DNA from: DATJLY01 sp035604615
GTDB taxonomy: Bacteria; Pseudomonadota; Alphaproteobacteria; ATCC43930; CGMCC-115725
Length of the DNA stretch: 64,000 nucleotides
Assembly (NCBI GenBank): GCA_035604615.1
Contig: DATNID010000028.1
Coordinates: forward strand, 53,159-117,158
Direction of reading: 5' to 3'
The notes beneath the pieces were generated by a model, which searched no databases, was not told the DNA's origin, and saw only the letters and a list, made by a program, of their open reading frames with translations. Each line of letters starts with the position of its first letter. The stretch's first letter is position 1. A program made the translations under genes and the position numbers. Below, piece by piece: positions 16,088 to 24,774 of the stretch.

Positions 16088-16967
16088 CGGCGCCCCGCTC
16101 CAACGCGGCGATCGAATCCGCGAGCGCCACGAGGCGGCGCGCCTCCTCGACATGGAGGCGCTCGACCAGCTTGCCGTCGACCAGCGTCACGCCGCTGCCG
16201 GAGGCGACCGCCTCGGCATGGGCGGCGATGGCGCGGCGCGCCCAATCGAGCTCGCCGGGATCCGGCGCGAAGATGCGGTTGGCGGCCGCGACCGTCTTGG
16301 GGTGAATGAGGCTCTTGCCGTCGAAGCCCAGCGCGCGGCCCTGGCGGCAGGCGGCTTCGAAACCGGCTTCGTCGTCGAGATCGGCGTGGATGCCGTCGAT
16401 CGCCGCGAGCCCATATGCCCGCGCCGCGAGGAGGCCGATGCCGAGCGCGGTCATGAGCGGCGTGCGGTCGCGCGCCGCTTGCGCGCGCAAATCCTTGGCG
16501 AGATCGGACGTCCCCATGACGAGCGCGGCGATGCGCGGGCTCGAGCATGCGATCGCCTCGGCATGGAGCGCGCCCAATGGCGTCTCGATCATGCACCAGA
16601 GCGCGAGCGTCGCGGGTGCGCCGGCCTCGTCGAGCATCCGCTCGGCCAGGCGCACATCATCTTGGCTCTCGACCTTGGGCAGGAGCACGGCGTCGAGCGG
16701 CAGCTTCGCCGCCGCCGCGAGATCGTCGCGCGCCCACTCCGTCCCGCGCCCGTTGACTCGGATCGCCAGCTCGCGCTTTCCGTAGCCGCCATCGGCCAGG
16801 ACCTCGTAAATGGCGGCGCGCGCGCCCGGCTTGCGCGCCGGCGCCACCGCGTCCTCGAGATCGAAGATTAGGACATCGGCCGGGACGCTGCGCGCCTTCT
16901 CGAGCGCGCGGGCGTAGGAGCCCGGCACGAACAGGGCGCTGCGGCGCGGGCGCGAATCCTTGGCCAG
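16080..16967 (-). CDS. HpcH/HpaI-CitE family lyase
   Basis: About 295 residues of the citrate-lyase-beta/malyl-CoA-lyase family. It starts PRRSALFVPGSYARALEKA, then VLIFDLEDAVAP (Mg-binding acidic site), LLPKVES, and MIETPLGA with the conserved Glu, ending with GFDGKSLIHPKTVAAAN. These enzymes cleave or form C-C bonds of acyl-CoA thioesters such as malyl- or citramalyl-CoA. There is no ATG, GTG or TTG at a sensible place. The start given is a CTG just after the asd stop, preceded by GAGACG; an upstream start inside asd is possible. It is probably translationally coupled to asd. Confidence 0.72.
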   Translation of the reverse strand: MAKDSRPRRSALFVPGSYARALEKARSVPADVLIFDLEDAVAPARKPGARAAIYEVLADGGYGKRELAIRVNGRGTEWARDDLAAAAKLPLDAVLLPKVESQDDVRLAERMLDEAGAPATLALWCMIETPLGALHAEAIACSSPRIAALVMGTSDLAKDLRAQAARDRTPLMTALGIGLLAARAYGLAAIDGIHADLDDEAGFEAACRQGRALGFDGKSLIHPKTVAAANRIFAPDPGELDWARRAIAAHAEAVASGSGVTLVDGKLVERLHVEEARRLVALADSIAALERGAAI

Positions 16968-16974
16968 GCGCGTC

Positions 16975-18021
16975 TCAGCCGGCGTAGCGGCGGCGCGGGC
17001 TCGCCGACTGGAGGTGATCGCGCGCCAGGATCTCGGCGATCTGCACCGCGTTGAGCGCGGCGCCCTTGCGCAGATTGTCGGCGACGACCCACAGGCTGAG
17101 CCCGTGCTCGACCGTGGTGTCGCGGCGGATGCGGCTGACATAGACCGCATCCTCGCCCGCCACCTCGACCTGCGTCACATAGCCCTCGTCGGCGCGATGA
17201 TCGACCACCAGCACACCTGGAGCCTTCTGCAGCGCCGCGCGCGCCTCTTTCTCGGAGATCGCGCTCTCGAACTCGACGTTGATCGCTTCCGCGTGGGCGA
17301 TGAACACCGGCACGCGCACGCAGGTGGCGCTGACCTTGATGTCGGGGTCGAGGATCTTGCGCGTCTCGCCGACCATCTTCCATTCCTCCTTGGTCGAGCC
17401 GTCATCCATGAAGACGTCGATCTGGGGAATGCAGTTAAAGGCGATCTGCTTAGAGAATTCCTCTTTCTTGACCGGGTCGTTGACGAAGATGCCGCGGGTC
17501 TGGCTGAACAGCTCGTCCATCGCCGCGCGGCCGGCGCCCGAGACCGACTGGTAGGTCGCCACCACCACGCGCCGGATGCGGGCGATGTCGTGCAGCGGCT
17601 TCAGCGCCACCACCATCTGGATGGTCGAGCAGTTGGGGTTGGCGATGATGCCGCGCTTGTCGAACTGGGCGATAGCTTCTGGATTGACCTCCGGCACCAC
17701 CAGCGGCACGTCCTTGTCCATGCGGAACTGCGAGGTGTTGTCGATCACCACCGCGCCCGCCTTGGCCGCGCGCGGCGCGTGCAGCGCCGAGACCCTGGCG
17801 CCCGGCGAGAACAGGGCGAGGTCGACGCCGCGGAAATCGTAGCTGTCGAGATCGCGCACCTTGAGCACCGCGTCGTCGCCGAACGAGACCTCGGCGCCGG
17901 CCGAGCGCTCGGACGCGACGGCAACGACCTCGGACACAGGGAATTTGCGCTCGGCGAGGATGCTCAGCATCTCGCGGCCGACATTGCCGGTGGCGCCGAC
18001 CACCGCTACCTTGAACTTCAT
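16975..18021 (-). CDS. asd: aspartate-semialdehyde dehydrogenase
   Basis: A 348-residue NADPH-dependent enzyme that makes aspartate semialdehyde for lysine, threonine, methionine and diaminopimelate synthesis. The N-terminus KVAVVGATGNVGREML is the nucleotide loop, the active-site Cys is in NPNCSTIQMV, and SVSGAGRAAMDEL and the substrate-binding RVPVFIAHAEAINVEF segment follow. The ATG at 18021 gives the family start; the longer frame upstream reads into the leader. The CitE-like gene follows within ten bases. Confidence 0.95.
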   Translation of the reverse strand: MKFKVAVVGATGNVGREMLSILAERKFPVSEVVAVASERSAGAEVSFGDDAVLKVRDLDSYDFRGVDLALFSPGARVSALHAPRAAKAGAVVIDNTSQFRMDKDVPLVVPEVNPEAIAQFDKRGIIANPNCSTIQMVVALKPLHDIARIRRVVVATYQSVSGAGRAAMDELFSQTRGIFVNDPVKKEEFSKQIAFNCIPQIDVFMDDGSTKEEWKMVGETRKILDPDIKVSATCVRVPVFIAHAEAINVEFESAISEKEARAALQKAPGVLVVDHRADEGYVTQVEVAGEDAVYVSRIRRDTTVEHGLSLWVVADNLRKGAALNAVQIAEILARDHLQSASPRRRYAG

Positions 18022-18088
18022 GGCCAAGCTCCCTGGCGCGCGCAGAGGCGGTGACTTAGGCTGCGCTCCGGCCGATGACAAGTCCCGC

Positions 18089-18418
18089 ATGACCAAGACA
18101 TACGCCGATTTCGCCGCCTTCTGGCCGTATTACCTGACCCAGCACGCGGACCCCAGGACGCGCGCCGTGCACTATTGCGGCACCGTGCTGGGCTGCCTCC
18201 TCGTGCTGTGCTGCGCGGCCGGCGGCGGGTTTTGGACCCTGATCGCGGCGCCGGTGGCGGGCTATGGCCCCGCCTGGGCCGCCCACGCGCTGATCGAGCG
18301 CAACCGGCCGGCGACCTTCACTTATCCGATCTGGTCGTTCGCGGCCGATTTCCGCATGCTTTATTGCGCCGCCACCGGGCGTCTCGGCGCCGAGCTGACC
18401 CGCGCCGGGCTGGCTTGA
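18089..18418 (+). CDS. Mpo1-like (DUF962) membrane protein
   Basis: A 109-residue protein with the DUF962 pattern: FWPYYLTQHADPRTRAVHYC near the N-terminus, a two-helix hydrophobic hairpin (residues about 32-60), then HALIERNRPATFTYPIWSF and ADFRML. Yeast Mpo1 of this family is an iron-dependent dioxygenase of fatty-acid alpha-oxidation; the bacterial role is unproven. The His residues on both sides of the membrane hairpin are the likely metal ligands. No strong ribosome-binding site is visible. It is read divergently from asd, 67 bases away. Confidence 0.75.
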   Translation: MTKTYADFAAFWPYYLTQHADPRTRAVHYCGTVLGCLLVLCCAAGGGFWTLIAAPVAGYGPAWAAHALIERNRPATFTYPIWSFAADFRMLYCAATGRLGAELTRAGLA

Positions 18419-18479
18419 CCCGGCGCCGCCCAAGCGCCAGTCTTTACGCGTTGCATTGCAGCATGAGGGGTATCCGCAG

Positions 18480-19331
18480 GTGAGCATCCCCATCGCCGAC
18501 AAGAAGCGGACCCCGTCCGATTTGCGCGCGCGCAAGGGCGGCGTGCCGATCGTCTGCCTCACCGCTTACAGCGCGCCGCTGGCACGCATGCTCGATCCCA
18601 TCGCCGACCTGCTGCTGGTCGGGGACTCGCTCGGCATGGTGGTCTATGGGCTCGACAGCACCTTGCCGGTGACCGTGGAGATGATGATCGCGCACGGCGC
18701 GGCGGTGGTGCGCGGCGCCAGGCGCGCCTGCGTCATCGTCGACATGCCGTTCGGCAGCTATCAGGAAACCCCGTCCCAGGCGTTCCGCAACGCCGCCCGG
18801 ATCATGGGCGAGACCGGCTGCGCCGGGGTCAAGCTCGAGGGCGGCGAACCGATGGCCGAGACCGTCCGCTTCCTGGTGGAGCGCGGCATCCCGGTGCTGG
18901 GCCATATCGGGCTGCAGCCGCAATCGGTCAACGCGCTGGGCGGGTTCCGCGCCCAGGGCCGCAGCGCCCCCGAGGCCGCCAGGGTCATCGCCGACGCCCA
19001 CGCGGTCGCCGATGCCGGCGCTTTCGGCCTGGTGGTGGAGGGCACCGCCGAGCCGGTGGCGCGGCGGCTGACCGGCGAGATCGCGGTGCCGACCATCGGC
19101 ATCGGCGCCTCGCCTGCCTGCGACGGGCAGATCCTGGTCACCGAGGACATGCTCGGCCTGTTCGACGAGTTCCAGCCGCGCTTCGTCAAGCGCTACGCCA
19201 ATCTCTCGTCCGAGGTTGCCGCCGCCGCCGCCGCCTACGCCGACGACGTGCGCGCCCGCCGCTTCCCGGGCCCGGAGCATTGCTATGGCCTGCCGGTCAA
19301 GCGCCCGGCACCGACGCCACAGGAAACCTGA
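18480..19331 (+). CDS. panB: 3-methyl-2-oxobutanoate hydroxymethyltransferase
   Basis: A 283-residue TIM-barrel enzyme that makes ketopantoate, the first committed step of pantothenate and CoA synthesis. Visible motifs are LTAYSAPLARML, LLLVGDSLGMVVYG (metal-binding Asp), VDMPFGSYQ, GCAGVKLEGGE, GHIGLQPQSVNALGGFR and GIGASPACDGQILV. The GTG at 18480 follows GAGGGG at a good distance and is preferred to the TTG at 18456. The Mpo1-like gene is 61 bases upstream. No panC is seen in the window. Confidence 0.94.
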   Translation: MSIPIADKKRTPSDLRARKGGVPIVCLTAYSAPLARMLDPIADLLLVGDSLGMVVYGLDSTLPVTVEMMIAHGAAVVRGARRACVIVDMPFGSYQETPSQAFRNAARIMGETGCAGVKLEGGEPMAETVRFLVERGIPVLGHIGLQPQSVNALGGFRAQGRSAPEAARVIADAHAVADAGAFGLVVEGTAEPVARRLTGEIAVPTIGIGASPACDGQILVTEDMLGLFDEFQPRFVKRYANLSSEVAAAAAAYADDVRARRFPGPEHCYGLPVKRPAPTPQET

Positions 19332-19340
19332 ACAGGGCGT

Positions 19341-19655
19341 TCAGTCGGTGGGGGCGTAGCCCTTGGCCTGCATGCAGGATTGCACCATCTCGTCGGCACG
19401 CTCGGAGGTCGAGGCGGAATTGACCGCCTGATGAACGCCGAGGGTGCCGGAATTCGACCAGTCGTGGCCGCGGCTGGCGAGGATGTCGCTGTCGATCTGA
19501 CTGTCGCGCCTTGTCGCCTGATAGGCCAGGGAGCGGCAATCGGCCACGTCGGACGCTGCTGTGTCGGCCGTCACCCCCGCCTTGGACCAGCGTTGGCCCC
19601 CGGCGCAGGCCCCGAGGGCCAGTGTGATGGCCAGCGTGATGGCGAGCGGTCTCAT
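19341..19655 (-). CDS. small lipoprotein, unknown
   Basis: A 104-residue protein with a lipoprotein signal (lipobox LGAC, Cys near residue 17) and a short helical mature part containing two Cys residues (DCRSLAYQA and QSCMQAKGY) that may form a disulfide. The ending CMQAKGYAPT resembles many small proteobacterial lipoproteins of unknown role. It is convergent with panB, with a nine-base gap. Confidence 0.65.
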   Translation of the reverse strand: MRPLAITLAITLALGACAGGQRWSKAGVTADTAASDVADCRSLAYQATRRDSQIDSDILASRGHDWSNSGTLGVHQAVNSASTSERADEMVQSCMQAKGYAPTD

Positions 19656-19766
19656 CCTGTGCTGTCCTGTCGTGGCAATCCTTGCTTAACCGTTCCGACC
19701 CTACTCTATCGGCTACCGGACGGCGCGTCTTGCGGCCGCTGCCGGGAGCCAGGAGGTCATCCGCGC

Positions 19767-20057
19767 ATGTCGTTTCGCCCGAGCGCATCGGCCGCAGCGC
19801 TGGTGATCACGCTCGCCGGTTGCAATGCCTGGCAGGACCGCGCCGAGTTCGCAGCGCCGCAGAATCGCTGGAACGCGTCCCAGCCCTCGCCGGTCAGGGC
19901 CGATGCCGCGCCGCCGCCCATTCCGATGCAGTATTGCTACCGTACCCTCGCCCAGGTCGATTGCTTTAGCCAGACCCTGCCTGAGCGCGTCTCCGGCTAT
20001 ACCGGGCTCTACCCCGATCCGGCGAGCCTGCCGCCGCCCCCCGAACCCAGGCGCTGA
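19767..20057 (+). CDS. small Pro-rich lipoprotein, unknown
   Basis: A 96-residue protein with signal MSFRPSASAAALVITLAGC (lipobox LAGC), then a Pro/Ala-rich linker and a YCYRTLAQVDCFSQ segment whose two Cys residues could pair, ending in PPPPEPRR. An AGGAGG ribosome-binding site precedes the ATG at 19767. The similar YCY-TLA-VDC motif is common in alphaproteobacterial lipoproteins of unknown function. It is convergent with the pirin gene, three bases apart. Confidence 0.65.
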   Translation: MSFRPSASAAALVITLAGCNAWQDRAEFAAPQNRWNASQPSPVRADAAPPPIPMQYCYRTLAQVDCFSQTLPERVSGYTGLYPDPASLPPPPEPRR

Positions 20058-20060
20058 GGC

Positions 20061-20912
20061 TCAGAACCGCCCGGCCTGGAAATCCGCCACCGCCTGGCGG
20101 AGCTCGGCCTGGGTGTTCATCACGAACGGCCCATAGCGCGCCACCGGCTCGGCCAAAGGCCGCGCCGCCGCCAGCAGCATTCGCGCACCAGCATTGCCGC
20201 CGCCCAGGAGCGCGATCTCGCCCTCGCCCAGCACCGCGGCCGAGCCGCGCGGCACATTGGCGTTGGCCTCGCCCACCACCGCGTCGCCCTCGAATGGATA
20301 GACGAAGACGCTATGCCCGCGCGGCATCGGCACCGCGGCGCGCACGCCCGCCGGCAGCGCCAGGTCGAGCAGCAGCGGCTCGGTGACGATGCCCTCGACC
20401 GGCCCTATGACGCCCGCGAACGCGCCGGCCAACACGCGCGCCTTGCCGCCTCCTGGAAGTGCGGCCTCAGGCACGCGATCGGGCGCGATGTCCTGGTAGC
20501 GCGGTGCGATCATCTTGTCCCTGGCCGGGAGGTTCACCCACAGCTGGAAGCCCCACATCAGGCCGTTCTCCTGCTCCGGCATTTCGGAATGGACGATGCC
20601 GCGCCCGGCCGTCATCCACTGCACGCTGCCGGGCGTGAGCAGGCCGCTGTTGCCGCGATTGTCGCCGTGCCGCATGCGGCCGGCGAGCATGTAGGTCACG
20701 GTCTCGAAGCCGCGATGCGGGTGATCGGGGAAGCCCGCGACATAGTCGGCGCCGTCGGCCGAGCGGAATTCGTCGAGCAGCAGGAACGGATCGACCTCGG
20801 GCAGCGCAGGATTGCCGATGACGCGGTGGAGCTTGACCCCCGCCCCGTCGCTCGCCGCCACACCGCGCGCAATCCGCGCCACCGGCCTCACGCTCATCGC
20901 GTCGTCGCGCAT
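20061..20912 (-). CDS. pirin family protein
   Basis: A 283-residue bicupin. The metal site of the N-terminal cupin is visible in FPDHPHRGFETVTYM and GIVHSEMPEQENGLMWGFQL. Bacterial pirins include quercetin dioxygenases and redox-linked regulators of metabolic enzymes; the substrate is not predictable here. The ATG at 20912 follows AAGGAGA and is used in place of the longer open frame, whose extra N-terminus does not resemble the family. It is a single gene, read away from the Gld-like operon. Confidence 0.88.
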   Translation of the reverse strand: MRDDAMSVRPVARIARGVAASDGAGVKLHRVIGNPALPEVDPFLLLDEFRSADGADYVAGFPDHPHRGFETVTYMLAGRMRHGDNRGNSGLLTPGSVQWMTAGRGIVHSEMPEQENGLMWGFQLWVNLPARDKMIAPRYQDIAPDRVPEAALPGGGKARVLAGAFAGVIGPVEGIVTEPLLLDLALPAGVRAAVPMPRGHSVFVYPFEGDAVVGEANANVPRGSAAVLGEGEIALLGGGNAGARMLLAAARPLAEPVARYGPFVMNTQAELRQAVADFQAGRF

Positions 20913-21015
20913 GATCGCTCTCCTTCGGCCGTTAAATGGGCATCCGCCGCCGCAATGCCCATTACGTCCCGGCAACCCTCCCACGTGAAACGCGCCGATT
21001 GACGCGCGCCGCCGC

Positions 21016-22047
21016 TTAGGACCCTTTCGCGGCCTCGAGCAGGTCGTCGAGCTTGGTGCGGAGCAGCTTGGTCTTGTAGGTCGGCAGGCCGAACACCCAG
21101 GGCGAAAGCTTGGCGCCGAGATCGGCAGCGCGGGCCTGCGCGTCGCCACTGCCGGTGGCCGCGATCCGCGCCCACTCGGTCCCGTCCTTGTTGACGAGCG
21201 ACACCGTGACCACCAGCCCGTCGAAGGTCTCGTAGCGCGCCCCGGCCACCACACCGGGCGGGAATGTCATGTCCTTGGCCGGCTGCACGTCGCTGAGCTC
21301 GAGCCCGGCGAGCGCGCCGGCCGGCTCGTCGAGCGCGCTGTCGCTTTTGAGCTTCTTGCCGGCGGGCGGCGGCGTCGCCAGCGCCAGGGCGTCGCCCTGC
21401 TTCAGCCGCGTGAAGGTGAAGCTGGCGCCGTCGGGCGCGGTCAGCGTGACCGACTTCACCTGGTCGGCCGGCACGTCGAGAAGCTTCGTCTCGAGCCAGC
21501 CCGCGGTGTCGCCCGAGAGATCAAGCGTGCCGCGCGCGAGCCACGACTGAGCATCGCCGGGCTTGCGCACATAGAGCCCGTCATTGCCGCCGCCCAGCGC
21601 ATCGACGCTGCGCTTGCCGGCGATGATCTCGCCCAGGAGCGAGCCCTTGTCGTCGCTGACCGTGACCAGGGTCGATTTCGCGCCCTTCTTGTCGGCGTCC
21701 TCAAGCTCGAGCCGCGGGTAGAGATCGGACTTCTTGGTCTTGGGCTCGACGAAGGCGAGATCGGCGAGGCCGAGGATCGCCTGATGCACCTTCGTGGCAT
21801 TGGCGGCGTAGCCGCCCTTCTCTTCCACGTTCCAGGCGTCGCCCTTGCGCACCAGCGTCGTCTTGATGTCGCCGCGCACCAGCGCGATGCGCGCCACGCC
21901 ATCGAGGCGCTGGCCGATCTCGGGCAGGACGCGCGTGCCGACCAGCGGATCGTCCTTGGGCGCGCCGCCGCCGCGCGCGACCAGCACCGCGACCGCGACC
22001 GCGACCGCCGTCACCGCGATGAGCCCGATCAGTCCCTTGTTCTGCAT
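21016..22047 (-). CDS. DUF4340 domain protein of the Gld-like ABC operon
   Basis: A 343-residue protein with one N-terminal membrane anchor (residues about 6-24) and a long periplasmic part with repeated beta segments (IALVRGDIKTTLVRKGDAW, LYVRKPGDAQSWLARG, VKSVTLTAPDGASFTF). This matches DUF4340, which is regularly encoded after GldF/GldG-type genes. It is the last of four tightly spaced genes (ATPase, permease, GldG-like, DUF4340), 22 bases after the GldG-like gene. Role unknown; probably an envelope partner of the transporter. Confidence 0.8.
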   Translation of the reverse strand: MQNKGLIGLIAVTAVAVAVAVLVARGGGAPKDDPLVGTRVLPEIGQRLDGVARIALVRGDIKTTLVRKGDAWNVEEKGGYAANATKVHQAILGLADLAFVEPKTKKSDLYPRLELEDADKKGAKSTLVTVSDDKGSLLGEIIAGKRSVDALGGGNDGLYVRKPGDAQSWLARGTLDLSGDTAGWLETKLLDVPADQVKSVTLTAPDGASFTFTRLKQGDALALATPPPAGKKLKSDSALDEPAGALAGLELSDVQPAKDMTFPPGVVAGARYETFDGLVVTVSLVNKDGTEWARIAATGSGDAQARAADLGAKLSPWVFGLPTYKTKLLRTKLDDLLEAAKGS

Positions 22048-22069
22048 GATGCGCGTCCTCGGCCCGGGC

Positions 22070-24016
22070 TCAGGTGGTGCGGGCGGCGCGCTTGCGCCGC
22101 CCCAGCCGCACCGCGCCGATCACCATGGCGGCGAAGGCGACCAGGATCGGGATCGCGCCGATATCGAAGAACTCGAGCCACGCCTTGAGGCGGTTGATGT
22201 CCTCGCGCTCGGCGAGCTGAACCTGGCGCAGCTGCTGGCGGGTGCGCAGCATCTCGGTGCGGAAATTCTCGAGCGTCTCCTCCTCGCTCACCGACTGGGC
22301 TACGGCGGCGTGGCTCGTTTGGTCGCGCAGCTCCTTGATCTTGCCCTCGGTCTCCTTGAGCTTGTCCTCGAGGGTCTTTGTGGTGGCCTGGTATTTGTCG
22401 TCGGCTGTGCGCTGGATCGTATCGACCAGCTCGAACGGCCGCGCCGAGGTGCCGCGGCTCCGCAGGCTGATGAGGTCGTTGCCGCCGGCCAGCACGTCGA
22501 CCGCGTTGGTGACGAAGTCGCCGTTGTTGGCGACCGGGACCTCGACCCGCTGGCCGAAGAAATCCTGCACCTGGACCCAGAACCGGTCCTCGAGGATGTC
22601 GGTATCGGCGACGACGATGACGTTGATGGGCTGGGCGGCGGTCTTGATCTGGGGCGCCGGCGCCTCCTTGGGCTTGTCCTCGGGCTTGGGCGCGGCGGCG
22701 TCGCCCTTGGCCTCGTCCTTCTTCTCCTCCTTGGGCGGGCCGTCGGGGAAGGCGGTGTCGGCCGGTCCCGTGACATGAGCCGCGAGCACCAGGCGCTTGC
22801 CGCCCGGCTTGAAGTCGCGCAGCAGCGCTTCGACGTCGGGCGTGCCGGTGACCTTCTCGACCGGGATCGCCTCGGAATTGACCGAGGTCGCGATCAGTGG
22901 CACGAAGTTGGTCTTGGCGTCCGGCGCGGGCTCGATGATGCCGGGCGTCGCCATGGTGATCTGCGACAGATCGCCGGTGACGGGATCGTCGGGGCTGAGA
23001 TTGGCCTTGGTCAGCGCGAGCCAGGCGACATAGTCCACCGGGACGACGCGGTCGCCGGTGCCGGCATTGACCTTGCGCGCGGATGCTAGGTCGCCCGCTA
23101 CCATCTTCGGCAGCATGTGCACGCCCCAGGCGGCGAACAGCTTGTCCAACTCGCTGTCGGTCGGCATGCCGGGCGGGTTGAGCTGGCTCGGATGCATCTG
23201 CTGCGTCTGCGAGTCGGGATCGACGAACACCAGCGCCTTGCCGCCCTTGAGCACGAACTGATCGATGGCGTAGAGCGTCTTGTCGGCGAGGTGCTGCGGG
23301 TGGGCGATCATCAGCACGTCGACATCGTCCGGCACCTTGTCGATGTCGGTCGAGACCGAGTGTACGTCGTAGAGCTGCTTGAGCTGCCCGATCACGACAT
23401 AGGGCACCATCGGCCGGCCCTGCATCGCCGCCATGAGGTCGCCCTCGAGCGGCAGCGCGGTCATCAGCCCCACCACCGGCTTTTTGGGGAATGCCAATGC
23501 GTGGATGAGCTTGGTGAGGTCGTATTCGAGGAAGCGCTCGCGCTCGGGCTGGAAGAACGGGACCACCTGCTGGTCGTCGGTCGAGTTGGTGGCGGCGAGC
23601 CCGAAATAGACCTGCTCGCCGCCCTGGTCGAGCGGCACGCCCTGTAGCCGGAAGGCGACGGCGCGGTCCTCTGTGGGCGAGAACGGCTCGGGATTGAGCA
23701 TCTGCAGCTCGATCTTGCCGCGCGCCTCCGCGCGATATTCCTCGAGCATCTCGCGCACGCGCTGGGCATAGACGCCGTAGCTCGGAATCTCGTCGCCCAG
23801 GCGCGGCGAGTAATAGAACCGCAGGACGATGGGCTCGCCGATCGCCTTAAGCGTGTTGAGCGTGCCCGGCGAGAGGGTGTAGAGGTGCTGCTGCGTCAGA
23901 TCGATGCGCGTCGTGCGCAGCGTCTTGTCGGCGATGACGTTGACCGCGATGAAGAGGATCGCGGCTGAGACGAGCGCGACGACGGCACGGGTGCGGCGGG
24001 ACAAGGCCGAATACAT
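22070..24016 (-). CDS. GldG-like ABC-associated membrane protein
   Basis: A 648-residue protein with an N-terminal TM (residues about 11-28), a long periplasmic region and a C-terminal TM (about 618-638). The segment TRIDLTQQHLYTLSPGTLNT followed by PIVLRFYYSP is the hallmark of the GldG/auxiliary ABC family; VDVLMIAHPQHLADKTLYAI and INVIVVADTDILEDRF are later core motifs. A Lys/Pro/Glu-rich linker lies near residues 418-455 and a coiled coil near 540-610. In Bacteroidetes GldG works with GldA and GldF in gliding; in alphaproteobacteria the role is unknown. Confidence 0.85.
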   Translation of the reverse strand: MYSALSRRTRAVVALVSAAILFIAVNVIADKTLRTTRIDLTQQHLYTLSPGTLNTLKAIGEPIVLRFYYSPRLGDEIPSYGVYAQRVREMLEEYRAEARGKIELQMLNPEPFSPTEDRAVAFRLQGVPLDQGGEQVYFGLAATNSTDDQQVVPFFQPERERFLEYDLTKLIHALAFPKKPVVGLMTALPLEGDLMAAMQGRPMVPYVVIGQLKQLYDVHSVSTDIDKVPDDVDVLMIAHPQHLADKTLYAIDQFVLKGGKALVFVDPDSQTQQMHPSQLNPPGMPTDSELDKLFAAWGVHMLPKMVAGDLASARKVNAGTGDRVVPVDYVAWLALTKANLSPDDPVTGDLSQITMATPGIIEPAPDAKTNFVPLIATSVNSEAIPVEKVTGTPDVEALLRDFKPGGKRLVLAAHVTGPADTAFPDGPPKEEKKDEAKGDAAAPKPEDKPKEAPAPQIKTAAQPINVIVVADTDILEDRFWVQVQDFFGQRVEVPVANNGDFVTNAVDVLAGGNDLISLRSRGTSARPFELVDTIQRTADDKYQATTKTLEDKLKETEGKIKELRDQTSHAAVAQSVSEEETLENFRTEMLRTRQQLRQVQLAEREDINRLKAWLEFFDIGAIPILVAFAAMVIGAVRLGRRKRAARTT

Positions 24017-24031
24017 CGCGGGTCGCGCTCC

Positions 24032-24769
24032 TCAATCCGCCTTGGTCAGGTCGATGATGACGGCATTGGCGAACAGGAAGAGCGCCATGACCGAAACGAA
24101 GAACACCGCGTCGCGCAGATCGATGACGCCGCGCACGATGGTGCTGAAATGCGCGAGGAAGCTGAACGAGGCGACCGCGGTCAGCACGCTCTCGGGCGCC
24201 CAGCCGGTGAGGAACCCGAGCACGACAGACGAGCCGCTCACCGTGAAGATGAAGCACAAGGCGGCGGTCAAGACGAAGGCGATCACCTGGTTCTTGGTGA
24301 GCGCCGAGAGCGCCGCGCCGATGGCGAGGAACGCGCCCGCCATCAGGAAGCTGCCGATATAGCTCGCCAGGATCACGCCGTTGTCGGGCGAGCCCAGAAT
24401 CCGCACCGTGATCCAGAACGGAAAGGTCAGCGCCAGCGCGATGCCGGCGAAGGCCCAGCTCGCCAGGAACTTGCCCAGCACCGTCGCGCCCACCGGGATC
24501 GGCAGCGTCAAGAGAAGCTCGATGGTGCCGCTCTTGCGCTCCTCGGCCCACAGCCGCATGGACAGCGCCGGAATGAGCACGAGATAGAGCCACGGATGGA
24601 AGGTGAAGAAGGGCTGCAGATCGGCCTGGCCGCGGTCGAAGAAATTGCCGAGGAAATAGGCGAACGCGCCGGCGGCCGCGAGGAAGATGACGATGAAGAC
24701 ATAGGCGAGCGGCGTCGCGAAATAGCTCGCGAGCTCGCGCCGAAAGATGGTCCAGGTGCCGTGCATCAT
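24032..24769 (-). CDS. ABC transporter permease (GldF/NatB-like)
   Basis: A 245-residue ABC-2 permease with six TM helices. The N-terminus IFRRELASYFATPLAYVFI and RLWAEERKSGTIELLLTLPI are diagnostic of the GldF group. It partners the ATPase immediately upstream (five-base gap) and the GldG-like protein downstream (15 bases). The ATG at 24769 (MMHGTW) was chosen because the preceding part of the frame is the antisense-like 3' end of the ATPase gene. Substrate unknown. Confidence 0.86.
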   Translation of the reverse strand: MMHGTWTIFRRELASYFATPLAYVFIVIFLAAAGAFAYFLGNFFDRGQADLQPFFTFHPWLYLVLIPALSMRLWAEERKSGTIELLLTLPIPVGATVLGKFLASWAFAGIALALTFPFWITVRILGSPDNGVILASYIGSFLMAGAFLAIGAALSALTKNQVIAFVLTAALCFIFTVSGSSVVLGFLTGWAPESVLTAVASFSFLAHFSTIVRGVIDLRDAVFFVSVMALFLFANAVIIDLTKAD

Positions 24770-24774
24770 GGGAT

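Noticed and set aside
13490..16153. A long minus-strand open frame of nearly 890 codons opposite the solute-binding proteins.
   Set aside because: The sequence is His/Arg/Asp-rich and has no family features, while the plus strand encodes two clear paralogous binding proteins with signal peptides.
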